Origin: Jiella pacifica
GTDB lineage: Bacteria > Pseudomonadota > Alphaproteobacteria > Rhizobiales > Rhizobiaceae
Direction: 5' to 3'
DNA length: 37,491 bases
Assembly: GCF_010500815.1 (NCBI RefSeq)
Contig: NZ_JAAAMG010000033.1
Coordinates: forward strand, 1-37,491
Shown in pieces: positions 16,892-25,215 of this stretch. The position numbers were made by a program, and so were the translations under genes. Every line of letters begins with the position of its first letter. Positions within the stretch are counted from its first letter, which is position 1. The notes beneath the pieces are model-generated. The model saw only the letters and a list, made by a program, of their open reading frames with translations, did not search any database and had not been told where the DNA came from.

Positions 16892-17815
16892 TCACTTGGT
16901 GATGGAAAGTTCGCGCGGCGCGCCTTCGAGCGCCCGGCGCGGCGAGGAGGTGGCGAACAGGATGGCGAGCGTCAGGATGTAAGGCGCGGCATAGAAGAGA
17001 TAGTAGCCGGAGGTGACGCCGACCGACTGGAGCGCCGGGCCGAGCGCCCCTGCCCCGCCGAAGATCAGCGCCGCGCCGAGGCAGGCAAGTGGGTTCCAGC
17101 GCGCGAAGATCACCAGCGCGACGGCGATCAGCCCCTGGCCGGACGAGATGTTCTCGTTCCACGAGCCCGGATAGTAGAGCGACAGATAGGCCCCGGCGAT
17201 GCCGGCCATGAAGCCGCCGAAGGCGGTGGCGGTGATGCGAACGGGAATGATCGGATAGCCCATCGCCCGTGCCGCGTCGGCGCTGTCGCCGACCATGCGC
17301 AGGATCAGCCCGATCCGGGTGCGCTTGAACACGAAGAGGAGGAAGACGGCGATGACGACGCCGATGAGGAGCAGCGGCGAGACCTCCAGCGCCGAGCGCA
17401 GCTGCGGAACGTCCGACCAGCCGCCGAGCGACAGGCCGGGCAGCATCGGCGCGGCGGGCTGGATCAGCGGCTTGCCGAAGAAGAAGGCGAGGCCCGAGCC
17501 GAGGATCATCAGCGCGATGCCGACCGCGATGTCGTTGACCCGCGGCAGCGAGCAGAGCGCGGCGTGGAGGAGGCCGAACAGCGTGCCGGCGATGCCGGCG
17601 AGAAGCACGCCCGCCCAGGGATTGCCGGTGAGATAGGAGCCGCCATAGCCGGCCATGGCGCCGAAGACGAGCGTGCCTTCGAGGCCGAGATTGATGCGGC
17701 CCGACTTTTCGGTGACGCATTCGCCGAGGCTGACGAAGAGAAACGGCGTCGACACCCGCAGCATGCCGCCGAGAACGGCGATCGGCACCGCCCAGAGACC
17801 GAGATCCTCGTTCAT
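16892..17815 (-). CDS. BMP-type ABC transporter permease 2
   Basis: 307-aa inner-membrane permease of the branched-chain/nucleoside importer family, the YufQ-like partner. Eight to nine hydrophobic helices are visible, with family stretches CVTEKSGRINLGLEGTLVFG near residues 34-53 and GDSADAARAMGYPIIPVR near 180-197, which match the conserved EAA-like loop. Its ATG overlaps the upstream permease stop by 4 bp (ATGA). It imports the substrate together with the binding protein at 18935, the permease at 17812 and the ATPase at 12148. The open frame continues upstream in that gene's shadow, so the ATG at 17815 is preferred. Confidence 0.92.
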   Translation of the reverse strand: MNEDLGLWAVPIAVLGGMLRVSTPFLFVSLGECVTEKSGRINLGLEGTLVFGAMAGYGGSYLTGNPWAGVLLAGIAGTLFGLLHAALCSLPRVNDIAVGIALMILGSGLAFFFGKPLIQPAAPMLPGLSLGGWSDVPQLRSALEVSPLLLIGVVIAVFLLFVFKRTRIGLILRMVGDSADAARAMGYPIIPVRITATAFGGFMAGIAGAYLSLYYPGSWNENISSGQGLIAVALVIFARWNPLACLGAALIFGGAGALGPALQSVGVTSGYYLFYAAPYILTLAILFATSSPRRALEGAPRELSITK

Positions 17816-18927
17816 GACGCCCCTCCCGCCTTGGCGTTGCGGCTCGGCAGAAGCCGGCCCGACAGGGTTTCGGAGACGAGGATCGAGACGAAAAGGATCC
17901 CCTGAAGCACGAGGACGGTGGCGTCGGGCAGATCCATCCGCCGCTGGATGAAGCCACCGGCGGCGTCGATCCCGCCGATGAGCAGCGCCATCGGGATGAT
18001 CGCGATGGGGTTCTGGCGGGCGAGGAAGGCGATGAGGATGCCGGTATAGCCGTAGCCCGCCGCCAGCGAGGCGTTGGCCGAGCCCTGCACGGCGGCGACC
18101 TGGATCATGCCGGCGAGCCCGGCGGCGGCCCCGGCAGCGGCGGTGAAGGCGAGGATCAGCCGCCCGACGGGAAGCCCCTGCACGGCCGCGGCCCGGGCGT
18201 TGCCGCCGGCGATCCGCGCGGCGAAGCCGAAGGTGGTGCGCGACAGGACGAAGCCGGCGGCAAGGCAGGCGACGATGCCGACGAAAAAGCCCCAGTGAAC
18301 GTCCATGCCGGGGATCTCGCCGACCCGCATGTCGTCGGGCAGCGGCACGGTGGACGGCTTGTTGAGGCTTGCCGGATCCTTCAGCGGGCCCTCGACGAAA
18401 TGGTTCATCAGGGCGATGGCGATATAGGCCATCAACAGGCTGGAGATCGTCTCGTTGATGCCGCGATAATGCCGCATCGCGCCGACGAGGCCGATCCACA
18501 GGCCCCCGGCGCAGAGGCCGGCGAGCGCCATCATCAGGATGGCAAGCGAGCCCGGCGCAAAGCCGAAGAGCGGGCCGACCACGGCCGCCGCGAGTCCGCC
18601 GAGGACGAAGGCCCCCTCCCCGCCGATGACGACGAGGCCGAGCTGGGCGGGAAGCGCCACGCAGAGCGCGGTGAGAAGCAGCGGCGCTGCCCGCGTCATG
18701 GTGTTCTGGAGCGAGAACCAGGTGCCGAAGCCGCCGCGATAGACCAGCTGGTAGAACTCCGCCGGGCTCTTGCCGTTCGCCGCGATGAACACGCCGAACA
18801 GCGCCAGACCGGCAAGAAGCGCGATCAGCGGAATGAGAAAGCCTTCCAGCCGCCGCCGCCCGACCTCACCGAGGAGCGGACGGGCGCGCGGGCGAAAGAG
18901 CGGCGCCGGGTCGGTGATCTCGCTCAT
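17812..18927 (-). CDS. BMP-type ABC transporter permease 1
   Basis: 371-aa inner-membrane permease, YufP-like. About ten hydrophobic segments; conserved features are TMTRAAPLLLTALCVALPAQLG with GGEGAFVLGGL (about 75-110), and GINETISSLLMAYIA (about 155-170), as in nucleoside/BMP permeases. The long soluble N-terminus (about 30 aa) is basic. It starts 7 bp after the binding-protein stop and overlaps permease 2 by 4 bp. Position 7 bp after the solute-binding protein supports co-transcription from the sigma-54 promoter at 20169. Confidence 0.92.
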   Translation of the reverse strand: MSEITDPAPLFRPRARPLLGEVGRRRLEGFLIPLIALLAGLALFGVFIAANGKSPAEFYQLVYRGGFGTWFSLQNTMTRAAPLLLTALCVALPAQLGLVVIGGEGAFVLGGLAAAVVGPLFGFAPGSLAILMMALAGLCAGGLWIGLVGAMRHYRGINETISSLLMAYIAIALMNHFVEGPLKDPASLNKPSTVPLPDDMRVGEIPGMDVHWGFFVGIVACLAAGFVLSRTTFGFAARIAGGNARAAAVQGLPVGRLILAFTAAAGAAAGLAGMIQVAAVQGSANASLAAGYGYTGILIAFLARQNPIAIIPMALLIGGIDAAGGFIQRRMDLPDATVLVLQGILFVSILVSETLSGRLLPSRNAKAGGAS

Positions 18928-18934
18928 CGCGCCC

Positions 18935-20041
18935 TCACGAGGTCGAGCCGATGACGCCCTCGACGAGGTAGTCCATGCTCTCGAGCTCGATGGCGGTCTC
19001 GGGATATTCGTTGCCGGCGGCGACGACGTCGTTGCCCTTGTTGTCCTTCAGCGGCCCCTTTATGACGGCAAAGCCGCCCTTCATCACCTCGGCCTTGACG
19101 GCATCGGCCTGCTTCTTTGCCTCCTCCGTGACGGCCGGGCCGTAGTCGGAGATCTTGACGAAATCTTCGGCCAGACCGCCGCGGACGAAATTCGGCAGCT
19201 CCTCGCCGGCGAGCGCCTTCTCGGCGAACATCTTGTAGACGGTCGCCCAGTGCCACTCGGCGCCGGTGAGGTATTTCTCCGGGGCGAGCGGGGCCTGGCT
19301 GGTGTGATAGCCGGTGACATAGGCGCCCCTGCCGGCAGCGGTCTGGACGAACACCTTCGGGCTATCGACATGGCAGGTCAGGACGTCGGCGCCCTGATCG
19401 ACCAGCGCATTGACCGCCTCGGCCTCCTTGACCGGCATCGCCCAGTCGCCGGTGAAGATCACCTGCGTGGTGATCTCCGGATCGACGCTTCTCGCGCCGA
19501 GCGTATAGGCGTTGATGTTGAGCAGAACCTGCGGGATGGGCTTGGCCGCGACGAAGCCGAGGCGCTTCGACTTGGTCATATGGCCGGCGATGATGCCGCA
19601 GATATACTGCGCCGTGCCGATATAGCCGAAATAGGAGCCGGCGTTCTTCGGGTCCTTGTCAGTCCACAGACCCCCGCAATGGCGGAACTGGACGTCCTCG
19701 TAGGCCTTGGCGGTGTCGACGACGAAGGGATTGTAGTAGCCGAAGGACGTCGGGAAGATCAGCCCGGCGCCGTCGAGCTGGATCATCGATTCCATGGTTT
19801 TGACGACGGCGTCGCTCTCGGCGACGTTCTCTTCCTCGATGATCGTGAGGCCCGCCATGTCCCTGATCGCCGCGGCGCCCTCGGCATGGGACTGGTTGTA
19901 GCCATAGTCGTCGCGCGGGCCGACATAGACGAAGCCGGCAGTCAACGACGCGGCGAAGGCGGGGCTCACCCGGCCGAGCAGCGGTGCGGCTGACAGCGCA
20001 GCGGTGGTGGCAAGGAAGCGGCGGCGGTTCATTGGCAGCAT
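18935..20041 (-). CDS. BMP-family substrate-binding protein of ABC transporter
   Basis: 368-aa periplasmic binding protein (basic membrane protein/PnrA-like fold). A Tat-like signal is present: MNRRRFLATTAALSAAPLLG followed by a likely cleavage after AFA near residue 30. The mature part begins with TAGFVYVGPRDDYGYNQSHAEGAAAI, the typical BMP N-terminal ligand region, and has GTAQYICGIIAGHMTKSKRLGFV (about 165-187). ATG 20041 (MLPMNRRR) has AAGGGA upstream; ATG 20032 is an alternative. First gene of the nitrogen block and the one directly behind the sigma-54 promoter. BMP proteins usually bind nucleosides or purine-like rings; a cyanuric acid, biuret or related ureido ligand fits the neighbours but is inference. 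Confidence 0.92.
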   Translation of the reverse strand: MLPMNRRRFLATTAALSAAPLLGRVSPAFAASLTAGFVYVGPRDDYGYNQSHAEGAAAIRDMAGLTIIEEENVAESDAVVKTMESMIQLDGAGLIFPTSFGYYNPFVVDTAKAYEDVQFRHCGGLWTDKDPKNAGSYFGYIGTAQYICGIIAGHMTKSKRLGFVAAKPIPQVLLNINAYTLGARSVDPEITTQVIFTGDWAMPVKEAEAVNALVDQGADVLTCHVDSPKVFVQTAAGRGAYVTGYHTSQAPLAPEKYLTGAEWHWATVYKMFAEKALAGEELPNFVRGGLAEDFVKISDYGPAVTEEAKKQADAVKAEVMKGGFAVIKGPLKDNKGNDVVAAGNEYPETAIELESMDYLVEGVIGSTS

Positions 20042-20162
20042 CGGTCGTCCCTTTGTCTGGTCCCCGGCCATCCCGAGGTGCCCGGTTCATGTGTCTCGCC
20101 GCGGCGGCTTCCCGAGGGCTGGCCGCGACGCCCCGGGAACACGCGCCCGGGCCTCGGGTTGG

Positions 20163-20174
20163 ATTGCATGCAAT
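20163..20174. promoter_or_regulatory. Palindromic operator ATTGCATGCAAT, proximal copy
   Basis: Perfect 12-base palindrome that overlaps the -12 element of the sigma-54 promoter. Its position would let a bound repressor block polymerase. An identical copy lies 101 bp upstream. The FCD-GntR protein at 8261 is one candidate binder. Confidence 0.6.
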
Positions 20175-20184
20175 GGCCGTGCCA
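20169..20184 (-). promoter_or_regulatory. Sigma-54 (-24/-12) promoter of the transporter/nitrogen operon
   Basis: The minus strand reads TGGCACGGCCATTGCA, a full match to the TGGCACR-N4-TTGCW consensus with the required GG-N10-GC spacing. Start of transcription would be near 20158, giving a leader of about 115 bases before the binding-protein gene. Sigma-54 control fits nitrogen-limitation control by NtrC or a similar activator. Confidence 0.75.
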
Positions 20185-20263
20185 AGTCTGAGATAGCGCG
20201 TTGGCAATGGGTTGGGGCGGGGAAGCACGCGCCAGATTGCTGCAGTTCTGAGCAATTGCGGCA

Positions 20264-20275
20264 ATTGCATGCAAT
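20264..20275. promoter_or_regulatory. Palindromic operator ATTGCATGCAAT, distal copy
   Basis: Identical to 20163-20174 and about 106 bp upstream of the predicted start, a position usual for an enhancer-type activator or looping repressor. A related GCAATTGC repeat lies beside it at 20252-20269. Confidence 0.55.
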
Positions 20276-20346
20276 CTTTTGCGCCATGCGGGCAGGAGGG
20301 AGAAGGACAGCCCGCATGGCTTTGACGCGCACTCTTCCCGTGTGTC

Positions 20347-20362
20347 GTTGACAGCTGTCAAT
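20347..20362. promoter_or_regulatory. parS-like partition site 1
   Basis: GTTGACAGCTGTCAAT fits the repABC parS consensus GTTNNCNGCNGNNAAC at every position but the last. It lies downstream of the rep gene. The likely binder is RepB. Confidence 0.7.
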
Positions 20363-20365
20363 GGC

Positions 20366-20735
20366 TCAGTCTCCGGCGTTCTCGCCATCGTTGAGGCTGG
20401 CCAAAAGCTGACGCAACTCGGCAATCATCCAATCGTTTGCCGGAGCCAGCTGCCCGCTCCCGGTGAGCTTTTCTGCGATGGCACCGCCGAAGAGAAATGG
20501 CCCGCGCCTCGGCAGGAAACGGTCGCGAGACGCCAGTGATTGGCGATCGCATCACGCCCCCATTTGCCGTTGCCCGGGACCTGCGGCACCAGTTTTCTTG
20601 CCGCCTCGACAGCCAATTCAGCCAGATTATCGAAACCACGATCGGTCTTCCTCACAATGATGGTGCAGAGGATCTCGATCCGCCTCACGGACTTCGGTCA
20701 GGGCGAGAGCAAGCTTCTGGCTGAAGTCGTCGATC
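20366..20735 (-). pseudogene. Degraded coding remnant between two parS-like sites
   Basis: On the minus strand, two protein-like pieces lie in different frames. Upstream: RRIEILCTIIVRKTDRGFDNL then AELAVEAARKLVPQVPG (20688 to about 20520). Downstream: GPFLFGGAIAEKLTGSG then APANDWMIAELRQLLASLND, ending in TGA at 20366. The join needs a frameshift near 20515, and a further upstream piece (IDDFSQKLALALTEV) is in a third frame. The amphipathic, helix-like composition suggests a former gene broken by at least two frameshifts. The family was not recognised. The alternative is chance open frame. Confidence 0.4.
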
Positions 20736-20888
20736 CCACCGAGGAGTGGCCTCTAGGTGGTGCAATCAGAAAGGCACGGGTCTTATCGATCACGGCTCTC
20801 GAAGAATGTCAGCCATAGCGATGATGGTCTCATGCCAACACGACGCGTCCCGTGGCCGAAGGGCAAGGGACGTCAGCCGCCGCCGTCG

Positions 20889-20906
20889 CGTTGACAGCTG
20901 TCAACG
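20889..20906. promoter_or_regulatory. parS-like partition site 2 (perfect)
   Basis: CGTTGACAGCTGTCAACG is a perfect 18-base palindrome containing an exact match to GTTNNCNGCNGNNAAC, the parS consensus of repABC plasmids. It lies 150 bp downstream of the rep stop codon. Confidence 0.8.
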
Positions 20907-21052
20907 ACGTCTTCCGGCTCTGATCCGGCTTGATCAAAGGCCTCGCAATCTGGCCAAGGGGTTCCGGTAATTTCAAGCCAAGCGCCCTCATCCGCTCGTC
21001 TCTCTCCAAGCGATTCATCCTCTTCTGGCGTGGCAAGCGGGCTGGGTCAGGT

Positions 21053-21997
21053 CTATCCGCCGCCCTTGCACCAAAGCCCCTCAGATATCTCCCGGCGAAA
21101 TCTTCTCCTTAAAGAAGAATCTTGATGGATATGGTTGTTGGGCGACAGCACTGTCACACCTTGGAATGTCGGTTTTCGTTGCATTTCGATCACCAGCGCC
21201 GGCACGGGCAGGGACGTGGCTGCTGCTGCCCGGCGGGTCGCGGCGAAGGGGGGAAACGGCAGACGCTCGCGCTCCGGCGCCTCCGCCAGCCAGGCGGCGA
21301 GGCCTGACTGTTCGGCGAAGAACGGCAGCACCTTGTTCGTCAGCGTTATCACCAGCCCGGTGTGGAACCCCTTTGCCGTCTTGCGGATGCGCGCGGCGAT
21401 GTAGCCGAAGCGTTCGAGGTCGAGGAGATAGCGGCGGATGGTGCGGGCTGAGCGCTGCATCGTCGCCGCCAGCGTCGCCTTGGCGAACTGCGTCACCCGG
21501 CCCTTGCCGCAGCGGGCCCGCAGGACGACGAGCAACGCCTTGGCGCCGGGGGTGAGCCGGTCGTCGCGCATCGCCGTCGTCGCCATCGGATTGGCATATT
21601 GCCGCGACGGCTTTGGGGCAGGGCGGGTGTGGCGCGGCCGGGGGGTCGGCCGAGGGGCGCGGCCTTTCTTTCGAGGCGCGGGGCAATCGACGGACGCTTC
21701 GGCGGCTGCGCCGATCCTTGCCGAGCGCCGCTCGGCCTCCTCGAGCGAAATCAGCCCGGCGCGAAAATCCGCCCAGATCGCCGCCTTGGCCGTGAAGACC
21801 TGGGAGGGTGGTTCGGCCTTGAAGGCGGGCTGCTCGGTAGCTTCCGCCTTGGTCCCAGAGCGGGTGCGGGGAGCGGCGCTGGAGCTCCTGGCCGCCGTCA
21901 TTCCCGCCACGTCGGCGTGCGTCGTCGCCTGCCCGAAAACCGTTTCCCGGCCGGGCGTCCTCCGTGCGCGAGGCGCACGCCATCCTTGTTCCGTCAC
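21053..21997 (-). CDS. Helix-turn-helix plasmid replication protein (rep)
   Basis: 314-aa basic protein, third in the repA-repB-rep order, the place of repC in repABC plasmids. A winged helix-turn-helix spans about residues 140-222 (DRLTPGAKALLVVLRARCGKGRV, then ATMQRSARTIRRYLLDLERFGYI). The N-terminal 130 residues are low-complexity and basic; the end has TVLSPNNHIHQDSS, a motif seen in HTH replication proteins of Hyphomicrobiales plasmids. It is shorter than classical RepC (about 400 aa) and lacks clear RepC similarity, so it is probably a different initiator. GTG 21997 was chosen because AAGGAAGG lies 6 bases upstream; a TTG at 22021 is also in frame. Its direct role in replication is inferred from position and fold. 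Confidence 0.75.
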   Translation of the reverse strand: MTEQGWRAPRARRTPGRETVFGQATTHADVAGMTAARSSSAAPRTRSGTKAEATEQPAFKAEPPSQVFTAKAAIWADFRAGLISLEEAERRSARIGAAAEASVDCPAPRKKGRAPRPTPRPRHTRPAPKPSRQYANPMATTAMRDDRLTPGAKALLVVLRARCGKGRVTQFAKATLAATMQRSARTIRRYLLDLERFGYIAARIRKTAKGFHTGLVITLTNKVLPFFAEQSGLAAWLAEAPERERLPFPPFAATRRAAAATSLPVPALVIEMQRKPTFQGVTVLSPNNHIHQDSSLRRRFRREISEGLWCKGGG

Positions 21998-22053
21998 GTT
22001 CGCCTTCCTTGCGCGAGGCAAGAAAAGCCCGTGGCGGGGAACCGCGAAGCTGC

Positions 22054-22145
22054 TTGACGTGTAAGTCGGGAGGGCCTAGATCGGAAGGTGTCTAGTCTTA
22101 CAGATCAGGTCCTGTTGCGGCTCCCGCTTCGGGGCCTTTTCTTTT
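22054..22145 (+). ncRNA. Candidate antisense RNA (ctRNA/incA-like) between repB and rep
   Basis: On the strand opposite to the rep genes: TTGACG (22054-22059), 17 bp, TAGATC (22077-22082), then a predicted start near 22089. About 30 bases later comes an intrinsic terminator (GGCTCC, 6-base loop, GGGGCC, then TTTTCTTTT; 22119-22145). The RNA of about 55 bases would be antisense to the rep mRNA leader. In repABC plasmids an RNA of this kind at this place represses repC. The promoter -10 is weak. Confidence 0.5.
22119..22145 (+). terminator. Intrinsic terminator of the antisense RNA
   Basis: Stem GGCTCC/GGGGCC (one G-U pair) or the alternative CCCG-CTT-CGGG, followed by TTTTCTTTT. Read on the plus strand, it does not serve repB, which ends on the other strand. 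Confidence 0.6.
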
Positions 22146-22226
22146 GCCGTCTTTCGCGTCTCCATTTTCAGTCGCGTCTTGCTCGTCGAAACCGATCGAC
22201 GAGCGGTGAAATTCGTCGCCTGGCCT

Positions 22227-23393
22227 TCAGGTCGACGTGTCCTCCGACGGTCCGTCCACCGAGCCTTCAGTCTCCCGGCCATCCTCGGCCGCCGCCTGGA
22301 AATCCCGGTAGAGCCCCGGCAGTCGCGCCGCGACAAAATCGGCAAAGGCCTCGGCGTCGCCGGTCTGGAAGGCCAGCGCAGGGCGCGACCGCGGCCCGCT
22401 TCTTGCCACCGCCAGAACAATGCCGTCATTGACGGTGATCTTTCTTTCACCGGCGGCCTCGCGGCCACGCGAGCTGCGGTCCATGCGCTTGTAGAGCGCG
22501 CGAAACCGTGCGTCGGAATCCGTCAGAGCGCGGAAGGCGTCGCGCGCGACGAAGTCCATCGCGACCTCGCGCCCGCCCTGGCGCTCGATCTTTTCGCCGA
22601 GCTCGCCCCAGCGCGGCCGCCCGGCCTTCGGCGCCGGGCCGACGGCCTCGGCAATCGCCACCGGGATCCGGTGAGCCACCTGGAGGAGTCGGGTGAGCTC
22701 GGTGTTGTCGATACCGAGCGCCGCGCGCATCGTCTCGCGGGAAAAGCCGCGCGCCTCCAGCCCCTTGGCGAAGAACGCCCGCTCGATGAAGGTGAGGTCG
22801 CGCCGCTCGGCGTTCTCGCGGCCCTGCGCGAGCACCAGTTCGTCGTCGGTGAGCGGCCGGACGATCGCCTTGACCGGGAGCCCCAGATCCTTCGCCGCCC
22901 GCACCCGGCGATGGCCATAGGCGGTCTCGAAGAAGCCGGCGGCCGCCTTGGCCGGGTCGCCATGCGGGCGAAGCAGCACCGGCACGCTCTGCCCGTCGGC
23001 GGCGATCGAGGCCTTCAGGGCGTCGAAGCCCGGATCGAGATCGCCGGCCCGCGACAGCCGGTCGACCACCGGCGAGGGCAGGATCATCTGCGGATCGATC
23101 GACACGACATGGCCACCGGCGCGCACGTCCTCGCGCAGCTTCCGGGCGGCTTCGGCCTCCTTCTGGAGTTCGCCCCAGGAGCTGCGCATGGCGTTGATCG
23201 CGCCCGAGCGCGCATGCTCGCGATGGGGTTCGCGGGGCGCCTCATCCGATGCGGCGGGCAGGGACGGGGAGGGCGCGTCGTCCTGAGCGCTGTTGCGTCC
23301 CGCCGGCTCTTCACCTGCATGCTGCGAGCCGCTCTTGGCATCGCCTGGGGCGGCGGAGAGGAGGGCGCGCAAAGCGTCCTTGCGTTTCACCAT
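22227..23393 (-). CDS. repB: Partition protein RepB (ParB family)
   Basis: 388-aa ParB-type DNA-binding protein. It has a variable basic N-terminus, then the ParB N-terminal (CTP-binding/ParB-Srx) domain at about 95-190 (DPGFDALKASIAADGQSVPVLLRPH, YGHRRVRAAKDLG, GRENAERRDLTFIERAFFAKGLEARGF) and a helix-turn-helix region at about 195-235 (SRETMRAALGIDNTELTRLLQVAHRIP). Length and order match RepB of repABC systems. ATG 23393 with AAAGGGAGGGAAGG. It would bind the parS-like palindromes at 20347, 20889 and 30068 and work with RepA for plasmid segregation. Confidence 0.93.
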   Translation of the reverse strand: MVKRKDALRALLSAAPGDAKSGSQHAGEEPAGRNSAQDDAPSPSLPAASDEAPREPHREHARSGAINAMRSSWGELQKEAEAARKLREDVRAGGHVVSIDPQMILPSPVVDRLSRAGDLDPGFDALKASIAADGQSVPVLLRPHGDPAKAAAGFFETAYGHRRVRAAKDLGLPVKAIVRPLTDDELVLAQGRENAERRDLTFIERAFFAKGLEARGFSRETMRAALGIDNTELTRLLQVAHRIPVAIAEAVGPAPKAGRPRWGELGEKIERQGGREVAMDFVARDAFRALTDSDARFRALYKRMDRSSRGREAAGERKITVNDGIVLAVARSGPRSRPALAFQTGDAEAFADFVAARLPGLYRDFQAAAEDGRETEGSVDGPSEDTST

Positions 23394-23613
23394 CGCCTTC
23401 CCTCCCTTTCGCTTGGATGCATCTCAGCCATGGCCGGCCCGTCGCGCCAGGATGAACGAGGCGGCGCGGGGTGGGGATAAGTTTTTTCCGAACGGAGCCG
23501 CGAAGTGGCCCGCAAACGATGCCGAAACCGCCTGCAAGCCACTGAACCGTCGTCGTTTTTCGAGAAGCGTACAGCCCCGAGGCCGGTCGTCTCGACGCGG
23601 TCGGATATCTTCC

Positions 23614-24906
23614 TCACGGCCGCCCCCAGGCGGCGCGAATCAGCGCCTCGACCTCGCCATTGACCGCCGACAGCGATTCCATCGCCCGGTCGTAGGTGCC
23701 CCTGGTGAAATTCTCCCGGCCGACCTCGTAAAGCGTCTGCTTGGTGAGGCCGGCATCGGAGATCGCCGTCGACTTCAGCATGGCGTTGGTCAAAACCCGC
23801 TCGCCGAACTGGGCGCGCAAAAAACCGGCGATCTGCGCCTGCGGCCCGTCATGGGGCTCGTAGCGTGTAACGAGATAGCGCAGGAAGTCGAAGCCGAGCG
23901 TCCCGCCCGCCTCCCGCACAACCGAGAGCAGATCGGCGGTCATGAACAGGAACTGGCTCATCGAGGCGACGTCCAGCATCTGCGGATGGACCGTGACGAC
24001 GACCGAGGTCGCGGCGCAGAGCGCCCCGAGGGTGAGGAAACCCAGCTGCGGTGGGCAGTCGATGACGACGACGTCGAATTCCGCCTCCATCTCCTCGATG
24101 ACCGCGCCGATCCGGGCAAAGAACGGCAGGTCGTCGGTGGCGCCGCGTTCGGCCAATTGGCGCGGCGTCGTGTGCTCGAACTCCTGCAGTTCGAGATTGC
24201 CCGGCACCAGCGACAGCCCGTCGAAATAGGTCGGCCGCACCACCTCGCGCAGCGGGCGGCGCAGCTCGTCGTAGCGGATCGCGCCGTACAGCGTGTCGTT
24301 GCCGGAGAGATCGAGTTCCGGCTGGTAGCCGAGCAGCGCCGAGAAAGAGGCCTGGGGATCGAGATCGATCGCCAGCGTCCGATAGCCCTCGAGGGCGAGA
24401 TATTGGGCGAGATGGGCCGAGGTCGTGGTCTTGCCGGAGCCGCCCTTGAAGTTGGTGACGGCGATCACCTGGAGATGTTCGCCCGGCTCGCGCCATTTCA
24501 GATATTGCCGCGCCTTGGGGCTGCCCTTCTCGTGCTGGCCGGCGAGATGGCGACGCAGCGCATTGATCGTCTCCAGCGTATAGGAGCGCCGCCCGCCGGG
24601 GCCGGTCTCGGGCTGCGGTCCCTCGCCGGAGATCGACAGCTGGCGCAGATAGCCGTCCGAGACGCCGATCAGCTTGGCCGCCTCGCCCGAGGTGAAGGAG
24701 CGCAGCGCCTTCTTTGCCGATGGCGGAAACAGCCGCTCGCGCATCTGGCTGAGCTGCGCCGACAGAAGCTCGGCGTCGCGGGCGATCGCCTCGTCGGCAT
24801 GGCCCCGCACCGTTCTCACCTCTGTGTTTCGTGCCTCTGCCACCGCGCCGGTCTCGTTTCGTGTCGGGCCGGGGGCACCGGCTCGCTGGGTTGCATCCTC
24901 GGCCAT
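23614..24906 (-). CDS. repA: Partition ATPase RepA (ParA family)
   Basis: 430-aa Walker-type ParA ATPase with an N-terminal MerR-like DNA-binding part (about 65-125: SFTSGEAAKLIGVSDGYLRQLSISG, SYTLETINALRRHL), as in RepA of repABC plasmids. Deviant Walker A KGGSGKT (154-160) with TT following, DLDPQ (181-185), and Walker B VVIDCPPQLGFLT (about 282-294). It drives segregation with RepB and usually represses its own operon. ATG 24906; a purine-rich stretch lies about 10 bases upstream. The repA-repB gap is 220 bp, longer than in most repABC operons. Confidence 0.95.
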   Translation of the reverse strand: MAEDATQRAGAPGPTRNETGAVAEARNTEVRTVRGHADEAIARDAELLSAQLSQMRERLFPPSAKKALRSFTSGEAAKLIGVSDGYLRQLSISGEGPQPETGPGGRRSYTLETINALRRHLAGQHEKGSPKARQYLKWREPGEHLQVIAVTNFKGGSGKTTTSAHLAQYLALEGYRTLAIDLDPQASFSALLGYQPELDLSGNDTLYGAIRYDELRRPLREVVRPTYFDGLSLVPGNLELQEFEHTTPRQLAERGATDDLPFFARIGAVIEEMEAEFDVVVIDCPPQLGFLTLGALCAATSVVVTVHPQMLDVASMSQFLFMTADLLSVVREAGGTLGFDFLRYLVTRYEPHDGPQAQIAGFLRAQFGERVLTNAMLKSTAISDAGLTKQTLYEVGRENFTRGTYDRAMESLSAVNGEVEALIRAAWGRP

Positions 24907-25215
24907 GACGAACGCCTTTCCTCTCCTGCGCCGGCGCGAAAGGTCCCGCCCCGCTGCCGGATTGATCGAAGCCGCGACTTACGCCAGCTCGGCGAAGCCC
25001 GTTTGACCGCCCAAGGACGACGTCACCGAACTACGATCTGCCGACGCGGCTGCGGGCTTTCGATCCTGTTACGTTGCCAAGATGGATCGACGCTTGTTTT
25101 CCGTAAGCGAACGATGGGCAAGTGCGCGAGTCGAGTCAAGCGTCCCCAAACCATGAGCCATCTTCGCGCAAGCTTCGGTGGGCGCGTTCCGCCCGGATCC
25201 AACGGACGGGCGGCC
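24907..25215. other. Intergenic region upstream of repA
   Basis: 309 bp with no gene. A weak promoter-like pair faces repA: TTGACT (25139-25134), 17 bp, CATCGT (25116-25111). The GC drop around 25030-25110 agrees with a control region. No perfect large palindrome was seen here. Confidence 0.35.
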
